Notes under the pieces: model-generated
What the model saw: the letters and a program-made list of their open reading frames with translations, nothing else
The model's database searches: none
What the model was told of the DNA's origin: nothing
Assembly: GCF_900102535.1 (NCBI RefSeq)
Contig: NZ_FNBP01000001.1
Span: 558,001 to 622,000, forward strand
Reading direction: 5' to 3'
DNA length: 64,000 bases
DNA from: Sulfitobacter delicatus
GTDB lineage: Bacteria > Pseudomonadota > Alphaproteobacteria > Rhodobacterales > Rhodobacteraceae
Shown: positions 16,279 through 24,434 of the stretch, piece after piece
Numbering within the stretch: the stretch's first letter is position 1
Layout: each line of letters starts with the position of its first letter
Position numbers and translations under genes: made by a program

Positions 16279-17007
16279 ATGCCGACACAATGCCGCTATT
16301 GTCCGTTACAGCGCAAAGATGCATTTCTCCCTCTGTCGAAAGACGAACTGAGCTTCATGGAAAAGTTCAAGTCGGGCGAGCTTACCGTAGAACCGGGCAC
16401 GCCGATCCTTCTCGAAGGGTCCAACGCACCGCAACTGTTCACCGCGCTTTCGGGTATGGGCATCCGAGACAAGACTTTGGAAAACGGCAAACGGCAGGTC
16501 ATTAATTTCGTCTTTCCCGGTGACTTTATTGGATTGCAGGCCGGCGTCATGGGCGAGATGGGCCACTCAGTTGAAGCGCGGACCCATATGCGGCTCTGTG
16601 TGTTTAACCGGAGCGAGTTCTACAATTTTTTCAAATCCCACCCCGAACGCGCATTTGACATCACCTGGCTTGCCGCCATCGAAGAGCATTTCATGGGCGA
16701 GGTGCTTGCAACGATTGGTCAGCGTACGGCCACACAGTCTGTCGCATGGGCCTTGGTCAAGATTTTCGAACGCGGCAGGTCGCTGGGAATGGTAACGCAA
16801 AACCAGATGCCCTTGCCCTATACTCAGCGCGACCTTGCAGACGCGCTCGGCCTGTCGCTAGTGCATACAAACAAGACCCTAGCCGCGCTCAAAGAGCGTC
16901 AGCTTCTCTCTTGGTCAGACCGTATTTTGCAGATCAACGACCTGGAAGCCTTGGCGAAAGAAGGGCTTACGTCGCTCGAAGGACGTCAGAAACGCCCCCT
17001 GATGTAG
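16279..17007 (+). CDS. Crp/Fnr-family transcriptional regulator
   Basis: 242 residues: an N-terminal cyclic-nucleotide-binding-like barrel (residues ~20-130, with PGTPILLEGSNAPQLFTALSG and FPGDFIGLQAG), a dimer helix, and a C-terminal winged helix-turn-helix (residues ~160-225, PYTQRDLADALGLSLVHTNKTL). Cysteines 5 and 8 (CRYC) sit at the N-terminus, but the four-cysteine cluster of oxygen-sensing FNR is not complete, so it is closer to FixK/CRP-like proteins without a 4Fe-4S cluster. Neighbouring YihY and FNT genes converge on its end. Ligand and targets unknown. Confidence 0.82.
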   Translation: MPTQCRYCPLQRKDAFLPLSKDELSFMEKFKSGELTVEPGTPILLEGSNAPQLFTALSGMGIRDKTLENGKRQVINFVFPGDFIGLQAGVMGEMGHSVEARTHMRLCVFNRSEFYNFFKSHPERAFDITWLAAIEEHFMGEVLATIGQRTATQSVAWALVKIFERGRSLGMVTQNQMPLPYTQRDLADALGLSLVHTNKTLAALKERQLLSWSDRILQINDLEALAKEGLTSLEGRQKRPLM

Positions 17008-17011
17008 CGGC

Positions 17012-17977
17012 TTAATCGCTGTCCACCTTAATCCAAGTATCCGCCGCAGTCGCCCCCCTTTGACCGCGCGGTTTTGGTTTGCCTATGGTGCTGTCCGGGC
17101 GGGTTCTTCGTTCAATCTGCGCATTAAGCGCGGCACCGAAGAGGATCAAAAAGCTGCTGATCCACAACCAGATCAACATGGCGATGACCGCGCCAATCGA
17201 TCCATAGACTTGGTTATAATTACCGAAATTTGCGACGTAGTAGGAAAACCCAACAGACACGGCAGCCCATGACATTACGGCCAGAATGGCACCGCTGCTC
17301 AGCCACGCCATGCGCGGGGCGCGGCGGTTAGGACCAAACCGGTAGAGAACCCCAACGCCTGCGAACAAGACGACCACGGCCACCGTCCAACGCAAGAGGT
17401 CGGCCACGGCATTGCCAAAGGGGCCCAATGGGATAAAAGCCAAGAAGATCGGCGCGACGACAACCGTCAAGAGCGCCACAATCCCAACCGCCACGAGGCT
17501 AATCGTTAACAGAAGGGCGTGCAGGTAATGCCGCGCTGCCTTGCGGTTGCGTTCGCCATAAACGGTGTTGAGGCCAATCACCATCGCCCCAACGCCCGCA
17601 CGCGCCGACCACAACGCAACGAATAACGAAAGCACCCCCGCCCAACCCAGAGTATCGGCGCGGGCGGTGACGAGCCCCGTCACCTGCGTATTGATGATGT
17701 CATAAACATCATCCGGCAAAAGCCCGCGAACGTCCTCCAGCTGTGCCACCACAACGACCGGATCGGAAATCAATCCGAGCAGGGCGATCAGCGCAGCCAA
17801 TGCGGGAAACAAAGACAACATCGCAAAAAACGCCACCCCGGCCGAAATAAGTGCAAGGTTCGCCTCAGCCGCCTGCGCGAGACTGGCTTTGATCGCGTCC
17901 CAGTAAATCGCCGGTCGTGTCGGTGGGCGGCGCTGTATCAAATCAGGCCCTTTCCTGTCCGGGGTGAGGCCAACCAT
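17012..17977 (-). CDS. YihY/BrkB-family inner membrane protein
   Basis: 321 residues with six or so membrane helices, and the family's LISAGVAFFAMLSLFPALAALIAL stretch near residue 45 and WSARAGVGAMVIGLNTVYGE near 125. Members were once called ribonuclease BN, but are membrane proteins of uncertain function. The N-terminal ~25 residues and the C-terminal ~40 are cytoplasmic and basic. It starts 6 bases after the stop of the FNT gene and is surely its operon partner. It ends 4 bases from the convergent Crp/Fnr gene. Confidence 0.85.
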   Translation of the reverse strand: MVGLTPDRKGPDLIQRRPPTRPAIYWDAIKASLAQAAEANLALISAGVAFFAMLSLFPALAALIALLGLISDPVVVVAQLEDVRGLLPDDVYDIINTQVTGLVTARADTLGWAGVLSLFVALWSARAGVGAMVIGLNTVYGERNRKAARHYLHALLLTISLVAVGIVALLTVVVAPIFLAFIPLGPFGNAVADLLRWTVAVVVLFAGVGVLYRFGPNRRAPRMAWLSSGAILAVMSWAAVSVGFSYYVANFGNYNQVYGSIGAVIAMLIWLWISSFLILFGAALNAQIERRTRPDSTIGKPKPRGQRGATAADTWIKVDSD

Positions 17978-17983
17978 AGCCGG

Positions 17984-18835
17984 TCAACGTTCAGATTCCT
18001 CAACATCGTCGCGAACCTGGCCCCAAGCGACAAGGGTAAAGACCAAGGTCCCCCCGATGATGTTGCCGACAAGCACCGGCAGGAAGAACCCGAAGATGGC
18101 TTGGCTGATCCCCAACCCCCCGTGCAGCATCAACGCCGCCATCTCAACCGATCCCGCCACGATATGCGTGAAATCACCTGCAGCGATAAGCCAGGTAAAG
18201 GTAAGAATCAGAAAGAACGCCGCCTCATCGGCCTCGGGCAACATCCATACGATCAGGGCCACAATCACCCCCGCCGGTATGGCGCGCCAAAAGCCTTCCG
18301 CAGGACCCATCCCTGTCGCATGTTCCGACAGGCTAATGATCGCCGGGAGAATCTCTTGAGGGACTGCAGGCGTGTAGATGAACAGTGCCGCTGCAGCAAA
18401 AGCTCCGATAACATTGGCGCCTAACACCACGCCCCAGAGCCGAAGTAAGCTTCCGAGAATACCCCAGCTGCGTTCCTGCATAAGTGGCAAGACCGTTGTA
18501 ATCGTGTTCTCAGTAAAAAGCTGCATCCGCCCCATAATCACCGCGATGAATCCCAGCGAATAGCCAAGGTTCTCTACGAGGTAGCGCCACTCTGCGTCAG
18601 GCAGGTAAGTACGGAAAATAGCCTCGCCCAAAACCGAAAGGCTGATCAACATACCCGCTGAGATGCCCGACCAGATCAGCGAGCGATTGGTCCGGTTCAA
18701 CTCGTCGCGCCCCTCGCGTCGGATCACCTCATAGATCAGTTTGGGTGACAGGGCCGCCGCATTGCTGACGGAGCGTTCTTCAGCTTCTTCCGACACAGCG
18801 GATTGCGGAGGTTTGTTCTGGATCAGTGGGGCCAT
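17984..18835 (-). CDS. Formate/nitrite transporter (FNT) family protein, YfdC-like
   Basis: 283 residues. A ~55-residue hydrophilic N-terminus is followed by six membrane helices of the FNT channel fold, with the half-helix regions MGRMQLFTENTITTVLPLM and GDFTHIVAGSVEMA. The long N-terminus and the sequence type match the YfdC branch rather than FocA or NirC, so the transported anion is unknown. It precedes yihY-like with a 6-base gap. Its 187-base upstream region separates it from the Hsp70-like gene; no EcfG-type promoter was seen there. Confidence 0.85.
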   Translation of the reverse strand: MAPLIQNKPPQSAVSEEAEERSVSNAAALSPKLIYEVIRREGRDELNRTNRSLIWSGISAGMLISLSVLGEAIFRTYLPDAEWRYLVENLGYSLGFIAVIMGRMQLFTENTITTVLPLMQERSWGILGSLLRLWGVVLGANVIGAFAAAALFIYTPAVPQEILPAIISLSEHATGMGPAEGFWRAIPAGVIVALIVWMLPEADEAAFFLILTFTWLIAAGDFTHIVAGSVEMAALMLHGGLGISQAIFGFFLPVLVGNIIGGTLVFTLVAWGQVRDDVEESER

Positions 18836-19022
18836 CAGATATTTCCTGAGTGTATAGACAAGAATTACCTAGTGCTTAGCGCCTCTGCGAACAGTAAAAA
18901 GCTGGCTGATCACGCGAAGGTGCCCCTGCCGGAAACGTTTGGGCGAGCTGCTTGAGCCCTCAATCCTTCATCCTTTCTTAAATACCGTATCCCGCCTTCA
19001 CCCCCGGACGGTCCGCCCGCGT

Positions 19023-20273
19023 TCAACCACTCGAGCACTTCAACGCCAACCCCTCAACAATCGCCGTCAGCGCCGCACCCCGGTGCACTTCCGCCTGCGG
19101 AAACCGGTCCTGCAGAGCCGCCTCGACAACCTGCATCAGGCTTGACCCGCCAACAAAGATCAGCCGGTCCACTTCTTCCGCCTCCATGTCCGCAACTTTC
19201 AAGGTCTCCATAGCCGCCGCGCCAATTTGCTCGGCCAGCCCAGACAACCGTTTGCGCACCCAAGCGCGGGGCAGAGGAAGCGTTGCGCGTGGTTTGAGCA
19301 TTGAGACGTCAATCACAGGGTCTTCGTCGCCGTCCTTTCCGTCATTTGCTCGGATTTTCCCCGCCTCAACGGCAAAGGCCAGATCATGCCCCAACTCTTC
19401 GTCGAGCACTTTGACCAATCGGGCCAAACGTTTTGGATGTACCGCAAATTTCTGTAGGTCCGCTGCTGCACGGTGTGTTTCGGGACCGTAGAGAAATGGG
19501 ATCTTTGCCCAAGTCGCCAGGTCGTTAAAGATCGCGTTCGGCGCCAGGTGGGTGTCATTGCCAAAGGCATGGCGGATCTCGCTGCCCATACCGAGTTGCG
19601 GCATCACCCGCCCAATTGACAGGGAGCGGTCAAAGTCCGTGCCGCCAAGGCGAATACCGTGGCTGGCCAAGATGTCGATCTCATCCGCGCCCCGTTGGCG
19701 GAAGAGGGTGAAATCCGAGGTGCCCCCGCCAATATCGACCACCAAGCCAAGATCGCCCGGGCGCAGCGCGTCACGGTTGGCCTGCGCTGCGGCCTCCGGC
19801 TCATTCATAAAGTCTACTTGCGAGAAACCAGCTCTGGCATAGGCTTCTTTCAGGTCAATCAGAGCCTGCGCATTGCGTGCGTCGTTGTCTGAGTGAAACC
19901 GTACCGGGCGCCCTGACAGGGCTGCGTCGAATTTCTGGCCGGTCGCCGCTTCGGCGCGGGTCTTCACCGTGCTCAGAAAACGCGCAACGATGTCGATGAA
20001 ATCCAGCCGCTCGCCCAAGAGAACCCGCTTTTCGCGCATCAATCGCGTTCCGAGCAAGCTCTTCAGACCACGCATGTACCGCCCCTCGGCCCCGGCCAGC
20101 AAAGCGTCAGACGCGGCAGCGCCAATTCGCATCTCGTAAGATTCAAAATCGAAAAAGACAGCCGTTGGCAGAGTCTGCGCCTCAGCCTCAAGCGCAATCA
20201 GATGCGGAACACCGTCAATAGCGATACCCGCCGCGGTATTGGAGGTCCCGAAATCAATTCCAAGTGTGGCCAT
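19023..20273 (-). CDS. Hsp70-family chaperone, YegD-like
   Basis: 416 residues from ATG 20273, which has GGAGA upstream and starts the phosphate-1 loop LGIDFGTSNTAAGIA. A longer open frame to 20519 runs through the divergent transporter promoter and is rejected. Only the actin-like ATPase part is present (phosphate-2 VVDIGGGTSDFTLFR, adenosine motif IFVGGSSLMQVVEAAL); the DnaK substrate-binding domain is absent. That is the layout of YegD, a short DnaK paralogue of unclear clients. Divergent from the ABC transporter substrate-binding gene. Confidence 0.87.
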   Translation of the reverse strand: MATLGIDFGTSNTAAGIAIDGVPHLIALEAEAQTLPTAVFFDFESYEMRIGAAASDALLAGAEGRYMRGLKSLLGTRLMREKRVLLGERLDFIDIVARFLSTVKTRAEAATGQKFDAALSGRPVRFHSDNDARNAQALIDLKEAYARAGFSQVDFMNEPEAAAQANRDALRPGDLGLVVDIGGGTSDFTLFRQRGADEIDILASHGIRLGGTDFDRSLSIGRVMPQLGMGSEIRHAFGNDTHLAPNAIFNDLATWAKIPFLYGPETHRAAADLQKFAVHPKRLARLVKVLDEELGHDLAFAVEAGKIRANDGKDGDEDPVIDVSMLKPRATLPLPRAWVRKRLSGLAEQIGAAAMETLKVADMEAEEVDRLIFVGGSSLMQVVEAALQDRFPQAEVHRGAALTAIVEGLALKCSSG

Positions 20274-20430
20274 GGGTTCTCCAATCGCTCGTTTTGCTGG
20301 CGCCGTGACTGTTGGGCGCCTTTGCAGAGGCCCGGCGATACCCTCCTTATGCGCGCTTGGCAACGAATGCTGGCGCGCCACGCAGCTTTTGGCTAGCCTT
20401 CGGAAAAGTAAGACATCAGGGGAGAAATTC

Positions 20431-21915
20431 ATGAACCGTTTGAAAAGCTTAATGACCGGGGTGGCTGCTGCCACGCTCGCCGTCGCCGCAACTGGCGCTT
20501 GGGCAAAGGAGGACATCACCGTTGCCCTTCAGCTTGAGCCGCCACATCTCGATCCTACGTCCGCTGCCGCAGGGGCCATCGACTCGGTCCTCTATTCGAA
20601 TGTCTTCGAAGGGCTGACCCGATTTATGGGCGATGGATCGGTCGTGCCGGGTCTGGCGGAATCTTGGGAGATTTCCGAAGACGGGCTGACCTATACCTTC
20701 AAGCTTCGTGAAGGTGTGACCTTCCATGACGGCTCTACGATGGACGCCGAAGACGTGAAGTTCACGCTCGACCGGATCAACGCCGAAGACAGCGCAAACG
20801 CGCAAAAAGCGCTCTATTCCGCGATTTCCGAGGTCAATGTGATCGACCCGCAAACTGTCGAGGTCAAACTGAGCGAGCCGAACGGCAACATGCTGTTCAA
20901 CCTCGCATGGGGCGATGCTGTGATCGTGGCACCGGAGTCCATCGAAAATATCAAGCAAACCCCCATTGGTACGGGCGCCTTTAAGTTCGACGATTGGAGC
21001 CAAGGCGACAAAATCACCCTATCGCGCTACGAAGACTATTGGGGCGAGCCTGCCACCTTAGAAACCGCGACGTTCAAATTTATCTCGGACCCAACTGCAG
21101 CTTTCGCCGCGGTGATGGCAGAAGATGTGGATGTCTTCGCCGGCTTCCCCGCCCCAGAGAACATTCCGCAGTTCGAAGCGGACCCGCGCTTTCAGGTTCT
21201 TATCGGCTCGACTGAGGGAGAGACCATCCTCTCGATCAATAATAAGCAGGCGCCCTTCGACAATGTGAAGGTGCGTCAGGCGGTGGCGCATGCCATCGAC
21301 CGGCAGGCGATCATTGACGGTGCCATGTTTGGTTATGGCACGCCCATCGGCACCCATTTTGCACCGCACAACCCCGACTATGTCGATCTGACCGAGATGA
21401 GCGGCCACGATCCGGAAAAGGCGAAAGCGCTACTGGCTGAGGCTGGGTTTGAAGACGGGTTCGAGACTACATTGCACCTGCCCCCACCCTCCTACGCCCG
21501 CCGTGGCGGTGAAATTATTGCCGCGCAGCTGGCCGAAGTGGGCATCAAGGCGGAGATCACCAATGTAGAATGGGCACAATGGCTAGAGACTGTTTTTAAG
21601 GGCAAAGACTTTGGCCTGACCATCGTTAGTCACACCGAACCGATGGACATTAATATCTACGCAAACCCGGACTACTATTTCCAGTACGACAATGCCGAGT
21701 TCCAGTCTTTAATTGCGGAGTTCAACAAGACTGCCGACCCTGCGGCCCGCAGCGAGATGCTTGCCAAAGCACAGCAGATGATCGCTGAGGATTACGTAAA
21801 TGGCTATCTGTTCCAGTTGGCTTTCCCGACCATTGCGAAGGCCGATCTGAAAGGTATTTGGAAAAACGCGCCGACCCAAGCCACAGACCTGACGGCGGTC
21901 AGCTGGAGAGAGTAA
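20431..21915 (+). CDS. ABC transporter substrate-binding protein, family 5 (peptide/nickel type)
   Basis: 494 residues from ATG 20431, preceded by AGGGGAGA. A signal peptide spans residues 1-25 (LAVAATGAWA, cleavage before KED). The mature protein is a DppA/OppA-like cluster C binding protein with YSNVFEGLTRF, VPGLAESWEISEDGLTYTFKLR and a later RQAVAHAIDRQAI segment. It captures peptides or related small molecules in the periplasm. Its permeases lie at 22675-24434, after an HdeA-like gene on the opposite strand, so the operon is interrupted. It is followed directly by a strong bidirectional terminator. Confidence 0.9.
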   Translation: MNRLKSLMTGVAAATLAVAATGAWAKEDITVALQLEPPHLDPTSAAAGAIDSVLYSNVFEGLTRFMGDGSVVPGLAESWEISEDGLTYTFKLREGVTFHDGSTMDAEDVKFTLDRINAEDSANAQKALYSAISEVNVIDPQTVEVKLSEPNGNMLFNLAWGDAVIVAPESIENIKQTPIGTGAFKFDDWSQGDKITLSRYEDYWGEPATLETATFKFISDPTAAFAAVMAEDVDVFAGFPAPENIPQFEADPRFQVLIGSTEGETILSINNKQAPFDNVKVRQAVAHAIDRQAIIDGAMFGYGTPIGTHFAPHNPDYVDLTEMSGHDPEKAKALLAEAGFEDGFETTLHLPPPSYARRGGEIIAAQLAEVGIKAEITNVEWAQWLETVFKGKDFGLTIVSHTEPMDINIYANPDYYFQYDNAEFQSLIAEFNKTADPAARSEMLAKAQQMIAEDYVNGYLFQLAFPTIAKADLKGIWKNAPTQATDLTAVSWRE

Positions 21916-21940
21916 GCCTCTAATTGGTTGTTAAACAAAA

Positions 21941-21968
21941 AAAGGGCGCGCTGATAAGCGCGCCCTTT
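21941..21968. terminator. Bidirectional terminator between the binding-protein gene and the HdeA-like gene
   Basis: A perfect 12-bp stem AAAGGGCGCGCT / AGCGCGCCCTTT with a 4-base loop. On the minus strand it is followed by a T-rich run (TTTTTGTTT), on the plus strand by TTTCTC. It ends the convergent transcripts from both sides. Confidence 0.9.
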
Positions 21969-21987
21969 CTCAATAAGCTAGGTGAAG

Positions 21988-22425
21988 TTAATCTTTACCG
22001 CGCAGGCCGGCAGCGGCCTCGCTTACAAGTGCGTCAGGGTTCTGCGAACAAGCAACGGCGAAATCTTCCATTTCCTGCTCCATGTCGGAATCGACCATTT
22101 CGTCAGCCGACTCAGAATCTTCGACAGCTTTGACGTTGTCGATCATCGAACCTTCGGTCTCTTCAGCGTCTGTCGCTTCAGCTGCGGAGATGTCGCTTGG
22201 CTCAGTGCCGTCGTTTTTCGTTTCGGTGATCATCGAACCACCGTGGCCGCCGTCTTCCAGCTCAGCGATCGCCATGGAAGCAACTTCCATTTTGTCTTCA
22301 TCGCTCAGGTCCTGGTACTGGGCGCAGGTCATGGTTGCCATGTCCAAATGCGCGGCGGCGAAAGCGGGTGCGGATACGGTGCCCAGAAGGCCGGCAATCG
22401 CAAGTGTTTTCAAAGTCGTTTTCAT
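21988..22425 (-). CDS. HdeA-like secreted acid/stress protein
   Basis: 145 residues from ATG 22425, with AAGGAGA upstream. A signal peptide covers residues 1-24 (cleavage near AFAAA). The mature part begins with MTCAQYQDLSDEDKMEVASMA and ends with FAVACSQNPDALVSEAA: the two cysteines (the first is Cys34) fit the disulphide pair of HdeA, a periplasmic acid-activated chaperone. Between them is an unusually acidic insert rich in Asp, Glu and Ser that HdeA lacks. It sits on the minus strand inside a peptide-transporter operon and has its own EcfG-type promoter. Chaperone function is inferred from the family. Confidence 0.75.
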   Translation of the reverse strand: MKTTLKTLAIAGLLGTVSAPAFAAAHLDMATMTCAQYQDLSDEDKMEVASMAIAELEDGGHGGSMITETKNDGTEPSDISAAEATDAEETEGSMIDNVKAVEDSESADEMVDSDMEQEMEDFAVACSQNPDALVSEAAAGLRGKD

Positions 22426-22459
22426 TTCTATCTCCTTGTTTCGCTGTTCTCCCGAAGAC

Positions 22460-22484
22460 AACCCGAACTGGGCACATTGGTTCC
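22460..22484 (-). promoter_or_regulatory. EcfG-type promoter for the HdeA-like gene
   Basis: Minus strand: GGAAC (22484-22480), 16 bases, then GGTT (22463-22460), one mismatch to CGTT. The -35 begins 59 bases before the ATG, the same distance as for the 55-aa membrane gene. Confidence 0.6.
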
Positions 22485-22674
22485 CGCAGCTTTTATTGAA
22501 CCGGCGGATAACTGGTGATCGTCGAGCTAAACGCCTGATAAATAGGCTTTGTCCGACCGTCGGGGAGGCGCTCACGCTTCCGTGACCGGATGGCGGCAAG
22601 AAAATGCAGAATGCGCCCGTCAATCGTTCTGACCCCTCTGGACCCTTCCGACGCCGCCGCCTAACCTCCGCGCT

Positions 22675-23622
22675 ATGCTGCGTTATACCGCGAAGAGATT
22701 TCTTTCCTTGCTTATCAGTCTGGCCGTCGCCTCGCTGGTGATTTTCGTCGTGATCGAAGTCGCCCCCGGTGACCCGGCTTCCTTTATGCTCGGGATGAAC
22801 GCACAGCCCGAAACCCTTGCCGCTCTGCGCACAGAACTGGGGCTCGACCAGTCTCGGCTGGACCGATACCTCGCATGGGTGGGCGGTATGCTGACCGGTG
22901 ATTTTGGCACCTCCTACACCTACCGCACGCCGGTGACCGAGATGATTGGAGACCGGCTTTGGGTTTCCGTACCGCTCGCGATCTATGCCTTGGCGCTGTC
23001 TATCATCGTGGCCTTCCCCGCGGGCATCTACGCCGCATCGCGCCGTGGTGGCGCGGGGGACATCGGTGTGATGGGAGCGACGCAGTTGGGGGTCGCGGTG
23101 CCGAACTTCTGGTTCGCAATGATCCTCGTGCTGATTTTCTCGATTAACCTACGTTGGTTCTCGGCTGGTGGTTTTGTGGGGTGGGACAAGGGGCTTTGGG
23201 CCGGGCTGCATGCACTCACCTTGCCCGCTATCGCATTGGCCCTGCCACAGGCGGCGATACTCGCACGGGTGATGCGCTCGTCTCTCCTGGATGTACTGGG
23301 TGAAGATTTCATGCGTACGGCGCGGGCCAAGGGGCTAACTGCGCGACAGGCGCTTTGGCGGCATGGGCTGCGCAATGCACTGATCCCGGTGCTAACGATT
23401 ATCGGGCTGCAATTTTCCTTCTTGCTCGCCGGGTCGATCATCATTGAGCAGGTCTTTTACTTGCCCGGCCTTGGGCGGCTCGTCTTCCAGTCCATCTCGG
23501 CCCGCGATCTGATTGTGGTCGAGTCTGTCGTGATGCTCTTGGTCTTCTCGGTGATCGTGGTGAACTTCCTCGTCGATCTGGCCTATGCCGCCGTCGACCC
23601 CCGGCTCAGGGCACGTACATGA
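22675..23622 (+). CDS. ABC transporter permease, DppB type
   Basis: 315 residues with the N-terminal helix typical of DppB/OppB (RFLSLLISLAVASLVIFVVIEVAPGDPA), a periplasmic loop and five more membrane helices. The EAA loop that contacts the ATPase reads RTARAKGLTARQALWRHGLRNAL (the residues near 215-235). No Shine-Dalgarno-like sequence is visible before the ATG; the 249-base region upstream lies between it and the divergent HdeA-like gene. Its stop overlaps the start of the next permease (ATGA). Confidence 0.9.
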   Translation: MLRYTAKRFLSLLISLAVASLVIFVVIEVAPGDPASFMLGMNAQPETLAALRTELGLDQSRLDRYLAWVGGMLTGDFGTSYTYRTPVTEMIGDRLWVSVPLAIYALALSIIVAFPAGIYAASRRGGAGDIGVMGATQLGVAVPNFWFAMILVLIFSINLRWFSAGGFVGWDKGLWAGLHALTLPAIALALPQAAILARVMRSSLLDVLGEDFMRTARAKGLTARQALWRHGLRNALIPVLTIIGLQFSFLLAGSIIIEQVFYLPGLGRLVFQSISARDLIVVESVVMLLVFSVIVVNFLVDLAYAAVDPRLRART

Positions 23623-24434
23623 ACCGCAATCTGATCCTTGGCGCCACGCTAACCGCCGTGTTTCTGCTGGCCGCGCTCATCAGCTTTGTCTGGACGCCCT
23701 ATGACTACGCCGGGCTCGACATCGCCAACAAGTTGCAGGGGCCCTCGGCGGTACATCCGCTTGGCACGGACCACTTTGGGCGCGACATTCTGAGCATGAT
23801 CATGGTCGGCGCGCGCACGTCCATTGCAGTGGCGCTTGTGGCGGTGGGCATTGGGATGGGGGCCGGTGTGCCGCTGGGGCTCTGGGCAGCAGCGCGGCGA
23901 GGCAGTCTCGTGGATGAGATCATCATGCGTGGCAATGATCTGGTCTTTGCCTTTCCGGCCATTGTCATCGCCATTCTGATTACAGCGGTTTTTGGAGCAG
24001 GCGCCATCAACGCCATTATCGCCATCGGCATTTTCAACATTCCCGTTTTCGCCCGCATCACGCGCGGGGCGGCGCTGTCTCTGTGGCAGCGGGAATTCAT
24101 CCTTGCGGCACGTGTCGCCGGCAAATCCGCCGCGCGGATCTCGGCAGAGCATATCCTGCCCAACGTCGCGAACCTGCTTATCGTGCAGGGCACCATTCAG
24201 TTCTCCCTTGGCATTCTGGCCGAAGCGGGGCTGAGCTATGTCGGTCTTGGTGCCCAGCCGCCGGTGCCGTCTTGGGGCCGGATGCTGGCAGATGCGCAGA
24301 CGATGGTGAGCATCGCGCCGCATATGGCGTTAATGCCCGGGTTTGCGATTATCCTGACGGTGTTGGGGCTAAACCTGATGGGCGACGGGCTGCGCGATTT
24401 GCTTGATCCGCGGCTGAGGGTGGCACGCACATGA
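23619..24434 (+). CDS. ABC transporter permease, DppC type
   Basis: 271 residues, six membrane helices of the DppC/OppC type. The conserved HPLGTDHFGRDILSMIMVGARTS segment follows the first helix, and the EAA loop is in REFILAARVAGKSAARISAEHILPN. It pairs with the DppB-type permease to form the membrane channel. Both ends overlap neighbours by four bases (ATGA), showing tight coupling with dppB and the ATPase gene. Confidence 0.9.
   Translation: MNRNLILGATLTAVFLLAALISFVWTPYDYAGLDIANKLQGPSAVHPLGTDHFGRDILSMIMVGARTSIAVALVAVGIGMGAGVPLGLWAAARRGSLVDEIIMRGNDLVFAFPAIVIAILITAVFGAGAINAIIAIGIFNIPVFARITRGAALSLWQREFILAARVAGKSAARISAEHILPNVANLLIVQGTIQFSLGILAEAGLSYVGLGAQPPVPSWGRMLADAQTMVSIAPHMALMPGFAIILTVLGLNLMGDGLRDLLDPRLRVART

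Noticed and set aside
20274..20519. N-terminal extension of the Hsp70-like gene by 82 residues
   Set aside because: It crosses the divergent promoter region and the start of the binding-protein gene; ATG 20273 has a good ribosome-binding site and begins the ATPase motif.
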